Part shown: one piece after another, positions 32,276 through 42,988 of the stretch | Layout of the letters: the number at the start of each line of letters is the position of its first letter | How positions within the stretch are numbered: position 1 is the first letter of the stretch | NCBI RefSeq assembly: GCF_900215355.1 | Contig: NZ_OBEA01000006.1 | Location: 1-64,000 of the forward strand | Source: Pseudooceanicola antarcticus | GTDB lineage: Bacteria; Pseudomonadota; Alphaproteobacteria; Rhodobacterales; Rhodobacteraceae | Reading direction: 5' to 3' | Length of the DNA stretch: 64,000 nt | Translations under genes and position numbers: made by a program | The notes under the pieces: model-generated | Database searches by the model: none | Seen by the model: only the letters and a program-made list of their open reading frames with translations | What the model was told of the DNA's origin: nothing

Positions 32276-33229
32276 TCAGTAGCCCAGATCCTTTTTCATC
32301 TCGTAGACTGCCTGGTTGTCGTCATCGGCAGTATAGAGCTTGCTTTCGGTCTGAATCCACTTCGGCGGCATGGTGCCATCGGCGAAGTAGGCTTCCAGGG
32401 CGTCCAGGGCCGGGCCCGCCATGTTCGGCGTCAGCTCGATCGTGGCGTTCATCTCGCCCTGGGCAATGGCCAGGTGCGCATCCGGCACGGCGTCGATGGC
32501 GACGATCAGGATGTCCTCACCGGGGTTCAGACCGGCTTCCTTGATCGCCTGGATCGCACCGACGGCCATGTCGTCGTTATGGGCATAGAGCGCGCAGATG
32601 TTCTCTCCGCCCTCGGCCTTCAGGAAGCTCTCCATGACGACCTTGCCTTGGGACCGGGTGAAATCGCCGGTCTGGCTGCGGACGATTTCAAGGTTGTCGT
32701 GGCCGCTGATGGCGTTCTCGAAACCGGTCTTGCGGTCGATGGCCGGCGACGAGCCGGTTGTGCCCTGAAGCTCGACGATGCGGCAGTCCTCCCCAGCCAC
32801 CTCATCGACCAGCCACTGACCGGCAACGCTGCCCTCGTGAACGAGGTCAGAGGTGACGGCGGTCAGGTACAGGTCATCTGCGGCATCGACCGTCCGGTCG
32901 AGCAGCACGACGGGGATCTCGGCATCCTGGGCTTCTTCCAGGACCTGGTCCCAGCCGGTAGCGACGACCGGAGCCAGCAGGATCGCGTCAACGCCCTGGG
33001 CGATGAAGCTGCGCAGGGCCTTGATCTGGTTTTCCTGCTTCTGCTGGGCATCGGCGAATTTCAGGTCGATGCCACGGGATTCCGCTTCCTGCTTGGTGAC
33101 CGTGGTCTCGGCAGCACGCCAGCCGGATTCCGATCCGATCTGGGAAAAGCCGATGGTCATGTCAGCCGCCATCCCGGCGACAGGCAAAAGCGATACGGCG
33201 CTCGCAAGGAGCGTGGTTCTAAGTTTCAT
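32276..33229 (-). CDS. ytfQ: Periplasmic sugar-binding protein, YtfQ-like
   Basis: 317 residues with a Sec signal (KLRTTLLASAVSLLPVAGMA, cleavage near residue 21) and the periplasmic-binding-protein type I fold: TIGFSQIGSESGWRAAETTV (the GSESxWR start is typical of YtfQ), GVDAILLAPVVATGWDQVLE, IPVVLLDRTVDAADDLY, LVAIDAVPDAHLAIAQGEMN-type end. Ligand by analogy is a furanose sugar. Shine-Dalgarno GGGAGG precedes the start. First gene of the operon. Confidence 0.87.
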   Translation of the reverse strand: MKLRTTLLASAVSLLPVAGMAADMTIGFSQIGSESGWRAAETTVTKQEAESRGIDLKFADAQQKQENQIKALRSFIAQGVDAILLAPVVATGWDQVLEEAQDAEIPVVLLDRTVDAADDLYLTAVTSDLVHEGSVAGQWLVDEVAGEDCRIVELQGTTGSSPAIDRKTGFENAISGHDNLEIVRSQTGDFTRSQGKVVMESFLKAEGGENICALYAHNDDMAVGAIQAIKEAGLNPGEDILIVAIDAVPDAHLAIAQGEMNATIELTPNMAGPALDALEAYFADGTMPPKWIQTESKLYTADDDNQAVYEMKKDLGY

Positions 33230-33242
33230 GATTTCCTCCCTT

Positions 33243-33259
33243 CGAACAAAGCATGTTCG
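33243..33259. promoter_or_regulatory. Palindrome in the ytfQ leader
   Basis: CGAACA-N5-TGTTCG, perfect 6-bp arms, 14 bases upstream of the ytfQ start and beside its ribosome site. Could be an operator or an mRNA hairpin affecting initiation. Confidence 0.4.
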
Positions 33260-33267
33260 TGAAAATC

Positions 33268-33296
33268 ATTAAGTATGACTTATTTGATTCTGTAAA
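33268..33296 (-). promoter_or_regulatory. Candidate ytf operon promoter with GntR operator
   Basis: Leftward -35 TTTACA (33291-33296), 17-base spacer, -10 CTTAAT (33268-33273). A palindrome TAAGT-ATG-ACTTA (33270-33282) overlaps the -10 and spacer, the expected place and size for the GntR/FadR regulator encoded at the operon's end. Confidence 0.5.
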
Positions 33297-33589
33297 GCCG
33301 TAAGTTAATCACGCGATTTCAGATACTTAGAAATTCACGCCCGCGTGAGGACTCGGGGAGGAGCCCGCTTTCTGCGCCGCAGAAACGGTGGAATCGGGCC
33401 CGGAAACGAGCCGCGATTGACGCCGGTCAGCGTCGCCACTCTAGAGGGTGAGAGGGGGTGAGCAAAGCCAGACTTGGGTCGCAGCGCTGCCCCGATGCCT
33501 GCCCGGATGACTGGCGCTGGTGTCTGGCCGGGCCAGCCTGGGTCCCTGACGCGGCGCCGGGACAGGCGCCGCGGGGCTTGGTTGGGGAC
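33297..33589. other. Intergenic region between ytf and BMP-type operons
   Basis: No gene seen. It holds a perfect 17-base palindrome TTTCTGCGCCGCAGAAA (33369-33385), a shorter one TCACGC-CC-GCGTGA (33335-33348), and a hairpin GCGGCGCC-N6-GGCGCCGC (33551-33572) 18 bases beyond the end of the next leftward operon, probably its terminator though no T run follows. Confidence 0.5.
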
Positions 33590-34531
33590 CTAGCGCTCGC
33601 CCCGCCGGTATGGCTGCATCAGCGCCTGGGGCACCCGCGCCCGGCGCGCCATGAGGATCAGCGCCAGGATCGACAGCAGGTAGGGCAGCATCAGGAAGAG
33701 CTGGTAGGGCACCCCATCAACCACCGTCTGCAGCCGCAGCTGGAAGGCGTCGAAGAAGGCGAAGAGCAGCGCGCCCAGAAGCGCCCGCGCGGGCTTCCAC
33801 GAGGCAAAGACCACCAGCGCAACGCAGATCCAGCCCCGGCCCTGCACCATGGTCGGGAAGAAGCTGTTGAAGGCCGCCAGCGTCAGGAAGGCTCCGCCCA
33901 TGGCCATCAGTGCCGAGCCGCCCATGATCGCGCCGATACGCAGCAGGATCGGGTCGATGCCCTGGGCGTCGGCGGCATGGGGGTTCTCTCCGGTCATCCG
34001 CAGGGCCAGGCCAAGCGGCGTTCGGTAAAGCCCCCAGGCCAGCAGCACCACCAGCGCGAGCGCCAGGTAGGTGGGCGGGGTCTGGCTGAAGAGCACCTGC
34101 CCCACGAAGGGGATATCCGACAGGCCGGGGATCTCGATCGGCCGGAAGGGCTCGACCGTGGGCGGGGACGAGGCCGTCGGCACCGCCAGGCGGAAGATGT
34201 AATAGGACAGGCTCGAGGCGAAGAGCGTGATGCCCAGACCGGTGACATGCTGGCTGAGGCCAAGCGGCACCGTCATCAGCGCATGCAGCAGGCCGAAGAG
34301 CGCCCCGGCGGCGGCGGCGGCCAGCATGCCGGTCCAGAGGTCTCCGCCAGAGTAGACCGTCAGCCAGCCGACCATGGCGCCGAAGGTCATGATGCCCTCG
34401 ATGCCGAGGTTCAGCACGCCGACCCGTTCGCAAAGCAGCACGCCGAGGGTACCGAAGATCAGCGGCGTGGCGATGCGCAGCACCGCTTCCCACATGCCGA
34501 TGGAAGAGAGGATATCGAGAAGAGTGCTCAT
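33590..34531 (-). CDS. BMP-type nucleoside ABC transporter permease (second)
   Basis: 313 residues from ATG 34531 (overlaps the previous stop, ATGA). Eight or so membrane helices with the family pattern IATPLIFGTLGVLLCERVGV, LNLGIEGIMTFGAMVGWLTV and the loop ADAQGIDPILLRIGAIMGGS. Similar to YufQ/NupQ permeases of nucleoside importers. Last gene of the cluster. Confidence 0.83.
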   Translation of the reverse strand: MSTLLDILSSIGMWEAVLRIATPLIFGTLGVLLCERVGVLNLGIEGIMTFGAMVGWLTVYSGGDLWTGMLAAAAAGALFGLLHALMTVPLGLSQHVTGLGITLFASSLSYYIFRLAVPTASSPPTVEPFRPIEIPGLSDIPFVGQVLFSQTPPTYLALALVVLLAWGLYRTPLGLALRMTGENPHAADAQGIDPILLRIGAIMGGSALMAMGGAFLTLAAFNSFFPTMVQGRGWICVALVVFASWKPARALLGALLFAFFDAFQLRLQTVVDGVPYQLFLMLPYLLSILALILMARRARVPQALMQPYRRGER

Positions 34532-35580
34532 TTGCGGATCCTGTACTGGGTCAGGAAGATCGCCACCAACATGGTCAGCAGCGACAGGGCGACGGTGACA
34601 TCGGCGATATAGCTGGGGATGCCCAGGGCGCGCGACATGCTGTCGGCGCCGACGAACATCACCGCCGAGAAGAGCGCGGCGGCGATCACGCCGAGGGCCG
34701 AGAGATTGGCCAGCATGGCGATGATGATGCCCGAGTAGCCATAGTTCGGCGAGAGATCGGTGCTGACGTAGCCCTTCACCCCCATGACCTCGATGGCGCC
34801 GGCAAGACCCGCCATCCCGCCCGAGAGGCAGGCCACCATGATCAGCGTCCGGCCAAGCGGCACACCGGCGAAAGAGGCGGCGCGCGGGTTCAGACCGGCG
34901 GCGCGGGCGCGCATGCCGAAGACCGTGCGCGACTGGATCCACCAGACCGTCACCGCCATCACGACGGCGATGACGAGACCGGCGTGCAGGCGGGTGCGCT
35001 CTAGCAGCTTCGGCAGCAAGGCGCTGTCGGGCACCGGCACCGATTGCGGCCAGCCGAAGGCCAGCGGGTCCTTCATCGGTCCCTCGATCATCAGCGAGAC
35101 GAAGAGCACGGCGACGAAGTTGAGAAGCAGCGTGGTGACCACCTCGTCGACGCCGAATTTCAGCCGCAGACCGAGTGGCAGCAGCAGCAGCACCATCCCC
35201 GCCACGGCCCCGGCGATGAGGCAGAACAGGATGGCCAGCGGCGCGGGCAGAGCGGCGATCGCCGGGATCATGCCGAAGGCCGCCACGGCCAGGGCGCCCA
35301 TGTAGAACTGCCCCTCGCCGCCGATGTTCCAGAGCCGCGCGCGGAAGGCCACGGCGGCGGCCAGGCCCGTCAGGATCAGCGGTGTCGCCCGTGTCAGCAT
35401 CTCCGAGAAGCCAAGGCGCGATCCAAGCGCGCCCTTCAGGATCAGCCGGTAGGCCTCAAGCGGGTTGGCGCCCGCGATGGCAATCAGCACGCCTGCGCCC
35501 AGAAGCGCGGCCAGGATCGCCACCAGCGGCGCGGCCAGGGTCAACCCGCGGGAGGGGTGGTCTCGTCTCTCAAAGCGCAT
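34528..35580 (-). CDS. BMP-type nucleoside ABC transporter permease (first)
   Basis: 350 residues, YufP/NupP type: LSALGVIAAALFSAVMFVGA near the end, RATPLILTGLAAAVAFRARL-WNIGGEGQFYMGALA in the first third, and the loop AAGLNPRAASFAGVPLGRTL. The NIGGEGQ box is characteristic of this importer class. Start overlaps the ATPase end by 11 bases. Confidence 0.85.
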   Translation of the reverse strand: MRFERRDHPSRGLTLAAPLVAILAALLGAGVLIAIAGANPLEAYRLILKGALGSRLGFSEMLTRATPLILTGLAAAVAFRARLWNIGGEGQFYMGALAVAAFGMIPAIAALPAPLAILFCLIAGAVAGMVLLLLPLGLRLKFGVDEVVTTLLLNFVAVLFVSLMIEGPMKDPLAFGWPQSVPVPDSALLPKLLERTRLHAGLVIAVVMAVTVWWIQSRTVFGMRARAAGLNPRAASFAGVPLGRTLIMVACLSGGMAGLAGAIEVMGVKGYVSTDLSPNYGYSGIIIAMLANLSALGVIAAALFSAVMFVGADSMSRALGIPSYIADVTVALSLLTMLVAIFLTQYRIRK

Positions 35581-37105
35581 TGTCGCCCTCGATCTTCTCG
35601 GCGGCGGACCAGTCGCCCGCCATCATCAGCCCCAGAAGCTGGGAATTGGCCTTCTCGGCCGGGATCGCGGGCGACAGCCGCCCGTTCACGATGGCGCAGA
35701 TCCGATCCGACAGCGCCATGACCTCGTCCAGGTCCTCAGAGATCAGCAGCACGCCAGCCCCCCGGCCACGGGCCTCGAGGAGGCGCTCATGAACGCCCGC
35801 GATGGCGCCCTCGTCCAGCCCCCGGCTGGGCTGCGCCGCCACCAGGATCTTCGGCCCCGCGTTCAGCACCCGGCCCAGGATCAGCTTTTGCATGTTGCCC
35901 CCAGACAAGAGCCGGATACGGCCGTCTATGCTGGCGCCCCTCACGTCGTAGGTGTCTATGATAGCTTGCGTTTCCGCCCGCGCCGCGCCCCGTTTCACCA
36001 CGCCGCCCTTCGAGAATTCGGGCGACCAGATCCGCTCCAGCACCGCGTTTTCCCAGGTCGCCATGTCGCCGATGGAGCCTTCCGCATTGCGATCCTCGGG
36101 GATGCGTCCGATGCCCGAAGCGATGGCATGGGGCACGTCGAAGCGGGTCACCTCCTGCCCCTCGACCAGCAGCGCGCCGGCGTCCGGGGCATGCAGGCCC
36201 GAGACCACGCCTGCCAGCGTCGTCTGGCCGTTGCCCGACACGCCGATCACGCCCAGGGTCTCATTGGCATGCAGGCGGAAGTTGACGGATTTCAGCGAGG
36301 CCCCGCCGCGCCCGCCGAGGCTGAGATCGACAGCCTCAAGCAGCACCGCACCGGGCGTCGCCGGGGGCCGCTCGGGACGTTTCACGGCACGGCCCACCAT
36401 CAGCTCGGCCAGTTCCTCTTTCGAGGTCTCGGCCGTCCGCCGTTCGGCCACTACCTTGCCGCGCCGCAAGACCACGACCCGGTCCGAGGCCGACATGACC
36501 TCTCCTAGCTTGTGAGAGATGAAGATCAGCGAAAGCCCCTTGGCGGCCATGTCCTTCAGCGTGGCAAAGAGGCCCTCGGCCTCTTGCGCAGTCAGCACCG
36601 CCGTGGGTTCATCGAGGATCAGGATGCGGGCGTCATTGTAGAGCGCCTTCAGGATCTCGACCCGCTGGCATTCACCGACGGAGAGATCCGAGACGCGGGC
36701 GTCCGGATCGACCTTCAGGCCAAAGCGTTCGGACAGCTCGACCAGGCGCTTGCGCCCCGCACGCCGGTCCGAGCGCAGCTTCCACAGGCTCTCGGTTCCC
36801 GTCATCACGTTGTCGAGCACCGTCAGGTTCGGGGCCAGCGCGAAATGCTGATGCACCATGCCGACGCCCGCCTTGATCGCGGCACGGGACTTGCCGGGCG
36901 GCAGCTCGGCCCCCTCGACCTTCACCGTGCCCTCATCGGCAGTGTAATGGCCGAAGAGGATCGACATCAGCGTCGTCTTCCCGGCGCCGTTTTCCCCCAG
37001 CAGGGCAACGATTTCGCCACGGTCGAGATGCAGCGAGACATCCTCGTTCGCGGTGACGGCGCCGAAGCGCTTGGTGATCCCGTCAAGTTCAAGGACGCGG
37101 GTCAT
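35570..37105 (-). CDS. BMP-type nucleoside ABC transporter double ATPase
   Basis: 511 residues, two ABC domains. First: GENGAGKTT (about 37-45), signature LSVGECQRVEILKAL, LILDEPTAVLTAQE. Second: degenerate GVSGNGQTT, signature LSGGNMQKLILGRVL and AAQPSRGLDEGAI. This is the YufO/NupO class. Couples by ATGA to the amidase upstream, so the enzyme and transporter are made together. Confidence 0.88.
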   Translation of the reverse strand: MTRVLELDGITKRFGAVTANEDVSLHLDRGEIVALLGENGAGKTTLMSILFGHYTADEGTVKVEGAELPPGKSRAAIKAGVGMVHQHFALAPNLTVLDNVMTGTESLWKLRSDRRAGRKRLVELSERFGLKVDPDARVSDLSVGECQRVEILKALYNDARILILDEPTAVLTAQEAEGLFATLKDMAAKGLSLIFISHKLGEVMSASDRVVVLRRGKVVAERRTAETSKEELAELMVGRAVKRPERPPATPGAVLLEAVDLSLGGRGGASLKSVNFRLHANETLGVIGVSGNGQTTLAGVVSGLHAPDAGALLVEGQEVTRFDVPHAIASGIGRIPEDRNAEGSIGDMATWENAVLERIWSPEFSKGGVVKRGAARAETQAIIDTYDVRGASIDGRIRLLSGGNMQKLILGRVLNAGPKILVAAQPSRGLDEGAIAGVHERLLEARGRGAGVLLISEDLDEVMALSDRICAIVNGRLSPAIPAEKANSQLLGLMMAGDWSAAEKIEGDNAL

Positions 37106-38478
37106 GCTTGGCCTCCGAAGAGTGGAATGGGGTGGGTCCAGCGGTGCTCGGCCTCAAGGGCCGCACCAAGCGTCAGCAGGCGCAGATCGCCGCCCATGGG
37201 CGCGATGAGCTGGACGGGAAGCGGCAGCCCCTCATGGGCACCGAAAGGCAGCGTCAGCGCCGGGGCGCCGGTGATGTTGGCCAGGGCCGCATAGGGCGCG
37301 AGCGCGTCCATGCGGGCCAGCTGGGTCTCGGGCTCGGCGTGGTCCGTGGGGAAGCTGCCGAGCGGCGGCGGCGCGGTCGAGAGCATGGGGGTCAGCAGCA
37401 CGTCGCAGCTCTCGAAGATCTGCCAGAGCGCATGGGCCGCCCCTGCCCCGGCCTCGGTCGCCTGCCACAGGTCCACGGCGGCAAGCGCCGCGCCGCGTTC
37501 CGCGAAGGCGCGGGTCAGCGGCTCGAACTGCGCGGGGTCCAGACCGGCGTGAACCAGCGTGGCCAGGTTGGCCGAGACGATGCGATCGAAGGCGCGGGCG
37601 CAGGTCTTGCGGAGAGGCGCCAGCGCCTGCGCGTCGATCTGGACGATACGATGACCGAGGGTCTCAAGCACCCGCGCGGCGGCCTCGACGGCCTCGGCCC
37701 GCTCGGGCGCGATCTTTGCATCGCCGGTGACGAGGCCGATGGTAAAAGCTCCCTCGGCAGGCAGCTGCGCCGGGTCCGGGAAAGGTCCGCGCGCATGTCC
37801 CGTCAGGCAGGGCCAGAGCGCCTGCGCATCGCGGATGCTGCGGGTCACGGCGAACTCGGTGGCGATGCCGCCCAGGTGGTTGCCGAAGCCCGGCCCGCCC
37901 GGAATGGCCCCGCGCGAAGGCTTCAGCCCGACCAGCCCGCAGGCCGCCGCGGGCACCCGGATCGAGCCCCCCGCATCCGTCGCATGGGCCAGCGGCACGA
38001 TCCCCGCCGCCACGGCAGCCGCAGAGCCACCAGACGAGCCGCCCGCAGAGAGCGCGGGGTTCAGGGGATTGCGGCAGATCGGACCGACGGCAGGTTCAGA
38101 GGAGAGCGACAGGCCGAACTCCGGCACCGTCGTCGCGCCGAAGGGGCGGAACCCGGCGGCCCGGAAGCGCTGCGCCAGATCGCTGTCGGCTGCGCCCTTC
38201 TTGCGCGCCAGCGCGGCGGACCCGGCCCGCATGGGGATACCGGCGAAGGGGCCGCCCAGGTCCTTGACCAGCAGGGGGACCCCCGCGAAGGGGCCGGCCT
38301 CGGCCGCTGCAGGTTCGGCCTCGCTCAGCCAGCAGACAGCGCCCAGGTCGGCGCAGGCACGGGCACGGGCACGGGCCTGCGACATGGCTCCGGCGGGCGA
38401 GATCGCGCCTGCGGCCAGCGCGGCGGCGAGGCCGGTGGCATCATCAGGCATGGCGAGGGCGGCGGGGCTGTCAGGCAC
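37102..38478 (-). CDS. Amidase-signature family hydrolase
   Basis: 458 residues with the Ser-cisSer-Lys triad: Lys in VPLLVKDLGGPFAGIPMRAG, the Gly/Ser loop SAGGSSGGSAAAVAAGIVPL and the nucleophile segment ATDAGGSIRVPAAACGLVGL. These enzymes split C-N amide bonds of small compounds, or form GatCAB; no GatB/C is here and it sits inside a transporter operon, so catabolic amide or ureide cleavage is more likely. Overlaps the ATPase start by four bases. Confidence 0.85.
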   Translation of the reverse strand: MPDSPAALAMPDDATGLAAALAAGAISPAGAMSQARARARACADLGAVCWLSEAEPAAAEAGPFAGVPLLVKDLGGPFAGIPMRAGSAALARKKGAADSDLAQRFRAAGFRPFGATTVPEFGLSLSSEPAVGPICRNPLNPALSAGGSSGGSAAAVAAGIVPLAHATDAGGSIRVPAAACGLVGLKPSRGAIPGGPGFGNHLGGIATEFAVTRSIRDAQALWPCLTGHARGPFPDPAQLPAEGAFTIGLVTGDAKIAPERAEAVEAAARVLETLGHRIVQIDAQALAPLRKTCARAFDRIVSANLATLVHAGLDPAQFEPLTRAFAERGAALAAVDLWQATEAGAGAAHALWQIFESCDVLLTPMLSTAPPPLGSFPTDHAEPETQLARMDALAPYAALANITGAPALTLPFGAHEGLPLPVQLIAPMGGDLRLLTLGAALEAEHRWTHPIPLFGGQA

Positions 38479-38558
38479 GGGGCGCGGTCCCGAAAGGAGA
38501 TACAGAAAGTCCCGCCCGATTACCGGGCGGGACAGGATTTCACAAGCGTCAGAGCAGC

Positions 38559-39551
38559 TTACTCGGGCTCGTCGAAGTTGCGCGGCACCTCGAATTCACC
38601 CGCGATGATGGCTTCGCGGGTTTCCAGCATGGCCTTCACGGCCGCCTCGGGCGCAACGCCTTCGACATAGTTGATGTCGTTGCCGCCGTCCTTCATCAGG
38701 CTGAGCGGGGTGTAGTTCTTGCCCGTGGGGTTGCCTGCGGTGGCATCGGCCAGCGCGGCATCCAGCAGCGGACGGAAGGACCACAGCGCATTGGCAAAGA
38801 CGGTCTCGGGGTATCGCGGCGTGTAGTCGATCATCGAACCGATGGCCTTGATGCCTCGCTCCTGCGCCGCGTCGGCGGTGCCGATACGCTCGCCGAAGAG
38901 GATATCCGCACCCGAGTCGATCAGCGCCAGGCCAGCTTCGCGGGCCTTGGGCGGATCGAAGAAGGTGCCGATGAAGCTGGTCAGGTGCTTGGCCTCGGGG
39001 TTCACCGACTTCACGCCATCGGCGAAGCCGTTGATCAGCATGTTGACCTCGGGGATCGGGATCGCCCCGACCGAGCCGACCACGCCGGTTTCGGTCATGG
39101 CGCCGGCCAGCATGCCGGCAAGGTAGGCCGCTTCCCAGTTCCAGGTGCCGAAGACGCCAAAGTTGTCGCCTGCCGCCTCGCCGGAAGAGCCCAGCAGGAA
39201 GGAGGTGTCGGGATAGTCGCCCGCCACGGTGCGCGCCTCGCGCTCGACCGCATAGGCTTCGCCGACGATCAGCACGTTGCCGGCTTCGGCATATTCACGC
39301 ATGGCGCGCGGGTAATCGGTGCCCGAGACGCCTTCCGAGAAGGTGTATTCGATCACGCCTTCCTCGTCGGCTGCGACCATGGCGGCGTGCAGGACCGAGT
39401 TCCAGGCGTTTTCGACCGGGCTGGCGTGGATGCCCGCGACCTTCACAGGCGCGCCTTGCGCACGCAGGATCGAGGGGGCGAAGAGGGTCGAGGCGCCAAG
39501 CGCGGCGCCGGTGCCAAGCAGGCGGCGGCGGTTGATGAGAAGTTTCGTCAC
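38559..39551 (-). CDS. BMP-family substrate-binding lipoprotein-like protein (Tat signal)
   Basis: 330 residues. The N-terminus NRRRLLGTGAALGASTLFAP is a twin-arginine signal, unusual for the mostly Sec/lipoprotein BMP family. The BMP (Med/PnrA-like) fold follows: HASPVENAWNSVLHAAMVAA, VLIVGEAYAVEREARTVAGD, GVFGTWNWEAAYLAGMLAGA, GADILFGERIGTADAAQERG. Binds purine- or pyrimidine-type ligands in known relatives. Second gene after the deaminase. Confidence 0.87.
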   Translation of the reverse strand: MTKLLINRRRLLGTGAALGASTLFAPSILRAQGAPVKVAGIHASPVENAWNSVLHAAMVAADEEGVIEYTFSEGVSGTDYPRAMREYAEAGNVLIVGEAYAVEREARTVAGDYPDTSFLLGSSGEAAGDNFGVFGTWNWEAAYLAGMLAGAMTETGVVGSVGAIPIPEVNMLINGFADGVKSVNPEAKHLTSFIGTFFDPPKAREAGLALIDSGADILFGERIGTADAAQERGIKAIGSMIDYTPRYPETVFANALWSFRPLLDAALADATAGNPTGKNYTPLSLMKDGGNDINYVEGVAPEAAVKAMLETREAIIAGEFEVPRNFDEPE

Positions 39552-39717
39552 AGGAAGTCTCCCTTGTCGTTCCGGGTTGTCCGGGGTGTTTCGTGGGCCG
39601 GTGCGGCCATGCCTCCATGTCGGCTACGCGGGCCGGTGCAAGTCAAGCGCCAGCGCTTTCCATACGCCCGCGCTCCGACACTCCCCCGAGGCTCTGCCCT
39701 GTAATTGGGCAAATATC

Positions 39718-39731
39718 TGACCATCTGGTCA
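39718..39731. promoter_or_regulatory. Palindrome between deaminase and binding-protein genes
   Basis: TGACC-ATCT-GGTCA, perfect 5-bp arms, overlapping the deaminase stop codon and a TTGACC box on the leftward strand that could be a -35. A plausible operator for a separate promoter of the transporter genes; the gap 39552-39728 shows no ORF. Confidence 0.4.
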
Positions 39732-41021
39732 AGTTGCATGTTGCGGCGCGTAGTCGGCGGGGTTGACCGTTCCGGGCCGCCCCGCAAGCGACAGCCGCGA
39801 GACCTCGGGCGCGGTCTCCGACACCAGCTTGCCACGGCGCCAGACCTTCAGACGGTTCGGGCGCAGGCGGATCGCCTCGGCGGCGTCGCGGGCCTGCAGC
39901 AGCACCAGGTCGGCGTTGCAGCCCTTGGCCAGGCCGTAGCCCTCGAGCCCCATGATCTTCGCGGAGTTGGTCGTAACCATCTGGAAAAGCTGCTTCTTGT
40001 CCTCGCCAGAGCCAAGCTGAGTGGCATGCAGCGCCATATGCGCCACGTCCAGCAGATCGCCCGAGCCCATGGAGTACCAAGGATCCAGCACGCAGTCCTG
40101 GCCGAAGCCCACGGTGATGCCGGCCTCCAGCAGCTCGGGGATGCGGGTCAGGCCGCGGCGCTTGGGGTAGGTATCGTGGCGGCCCTGCAGCATGATGTTG
40201 ATCAGCGGATTGGGGATCGCGGCCAGTTCGGCCTCGGCCATCAGCGGGATCAGCTTCGAGACATAGTAATTGTCCATCGAATGCATCGAGGTCAGGTGGC
40301 TGCCGGCCACCCTGCCCTGCAAGCCGAAGCGCACGGTCTGCGCGGCCAGGGTCTCGACATGGCGCGACAGCGGGTCGTCGGTCTCGTCGCAATGCATGTC
40401 GACGCGCAGGCCCCGGTCGGCGGCGATGCGGCAGAGCGCTTCGACCGAGCGGGCGCCGTCCTCCATGGTACGCTCGAAATGCGGGATGCCGCCGACGATG
40501 TCGACGCCCATGTCCAGCGCGCGGACAAGCGCCTCGGCCGCCTCGGGGCAGCGGTAGAAGCCGTCCTGCGGGAAGGCCACCAGTTGCAGGTCAATATAGG
40601 GGGCGACGATCTCGCGCACTTCCAGCAGCGCCTCGGCGGTGACAAGGCGGGGGTCCGACACGTCCACATGGCTGCGCACCGCCAGCAGGCCCTTCGAGAC
40701 CGCCAGGTCACAGTAGCGCACGGCGCGGTCTATCAGTGCCTCCTTGGTCAGCGTCGGCCGCAGCTCGCCCCAGAGGGAGATGCCTTCCAGCAGCGTCCCC
40801 GAGATATTCATTCGGGGCAGACCCAGCGACAGGGTCGCGTCCATGTGGAAATGCGGATCGACGAAGGGCGGCGTGATCAGTTGGCCTTCCGCGTCGATCA
40901 CTTCGCCGGCTTCGGCGGTGATCCCGGGCGCCACCTCGGCGATCTTGCCATCCTTCACGGCGATATCGACACCTGCGGTACCGTCGGGAAGATTGGCGTT
41001 GCGGATGAGAAGATCGAACAT
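39729..41021 (-). CDS. Cytosine deaminase-like amidohydrolase (CodA family)
   Basis: 430 residues from ATG 41021, close to the 427 of E. coli CodA and collinear with it: metal ligands in DPHFHMDAT (H-x-H), NISGTLLEGISLWGEL, VRSHVDVSDPRLVTAEALLE, VAFPQDGFYRCPEA, MHCDETDDP, ASHLTSMHS, LQGRHDTYPKRRGLTRI, and the catalytic Asp in FGQDCVLDPWYSMG. CodA has FGHDDVFDPWY there, so the residue after the catalytic Asp is Cys rather than Asp, a position known in CodA to change substrate preference. It deaminates a nucleobase-like ring; cytosine itself is uncertain. First gene of the BMP-transporter cluster. Confidence 0.83.
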   Translation of the reverse strand: MFDLLIRNANLPDGTAGVDIAVKDGKIAEVAPGITAEAGEVIDAEGQLITPPFVDPHFHMDATLSLGLPRMNISGTLLEGISLWGELRPTLTKEALIDRAVRYCDLAVSKGLLAVRSHVDVSDPRLVTAEALLEVREIVAPYIDLQLVAFPQDGFYRCPEAAEALVRALDMGVDIVGGIPHFERTMEDGARSVEALCRIAADRGLRVDMHCDETDDPLSRHVETLAAQTVRFGLQGRVAGSHLTSMHSMDNYYVSKLIPLMAEAELAAIPNPLINIMLQGRHDTYPKRRGLTRIPELLEAGITVGFGQDCVLDPWYSMGSGDLLDVAHMALHATQLGSGEDKKQLFQMVTTNSAKIMGLEGYGLAKGCNADLVLLQARDAAEAIRLRPNRLKVWRRGKLVSETAPEVSRLSLAGRPGTVNPADYAPQHAT

Positions 41022-41147
41022 GGGGCGCTCCTGAATCGCTTTCACCAAAGGTTAGGCGTCAGGTAACCGCATGTCACGGCAAAGGAAATCCGAATGTCTC
41101 TGCCAAGGCATCCGGCCGGGCCGCTTTGCCCGACAAAGCGACGGCCA

Positions 41148-41174
41148 GGGGCCCCGAAGCATGCTCCGGGGCCC
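41148..41174 (-). terminator. Hairpin terminator after the oligopeptide operon
   Basis: GGGCCCCG-a-AGCATGCT-c-CGGGGCCC forms a long GC-rich stem 8 bases beyond the ATPase stop. No clear T run follows, so termination may need Rho. Confidence 0.5.
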
Positions 41175-41181
41175 TCGGGTC

Positions 41182-42987
<1,806 letters not shown>

Positions 42988-42988
42988 G

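Noticed and set aside
33458-34612. A 384-codon + strand frame
   Set aside because: Antisense to the nucleoside permease and Gln/His/Arg-rich; its start region is non-coding and holds only hairpins.
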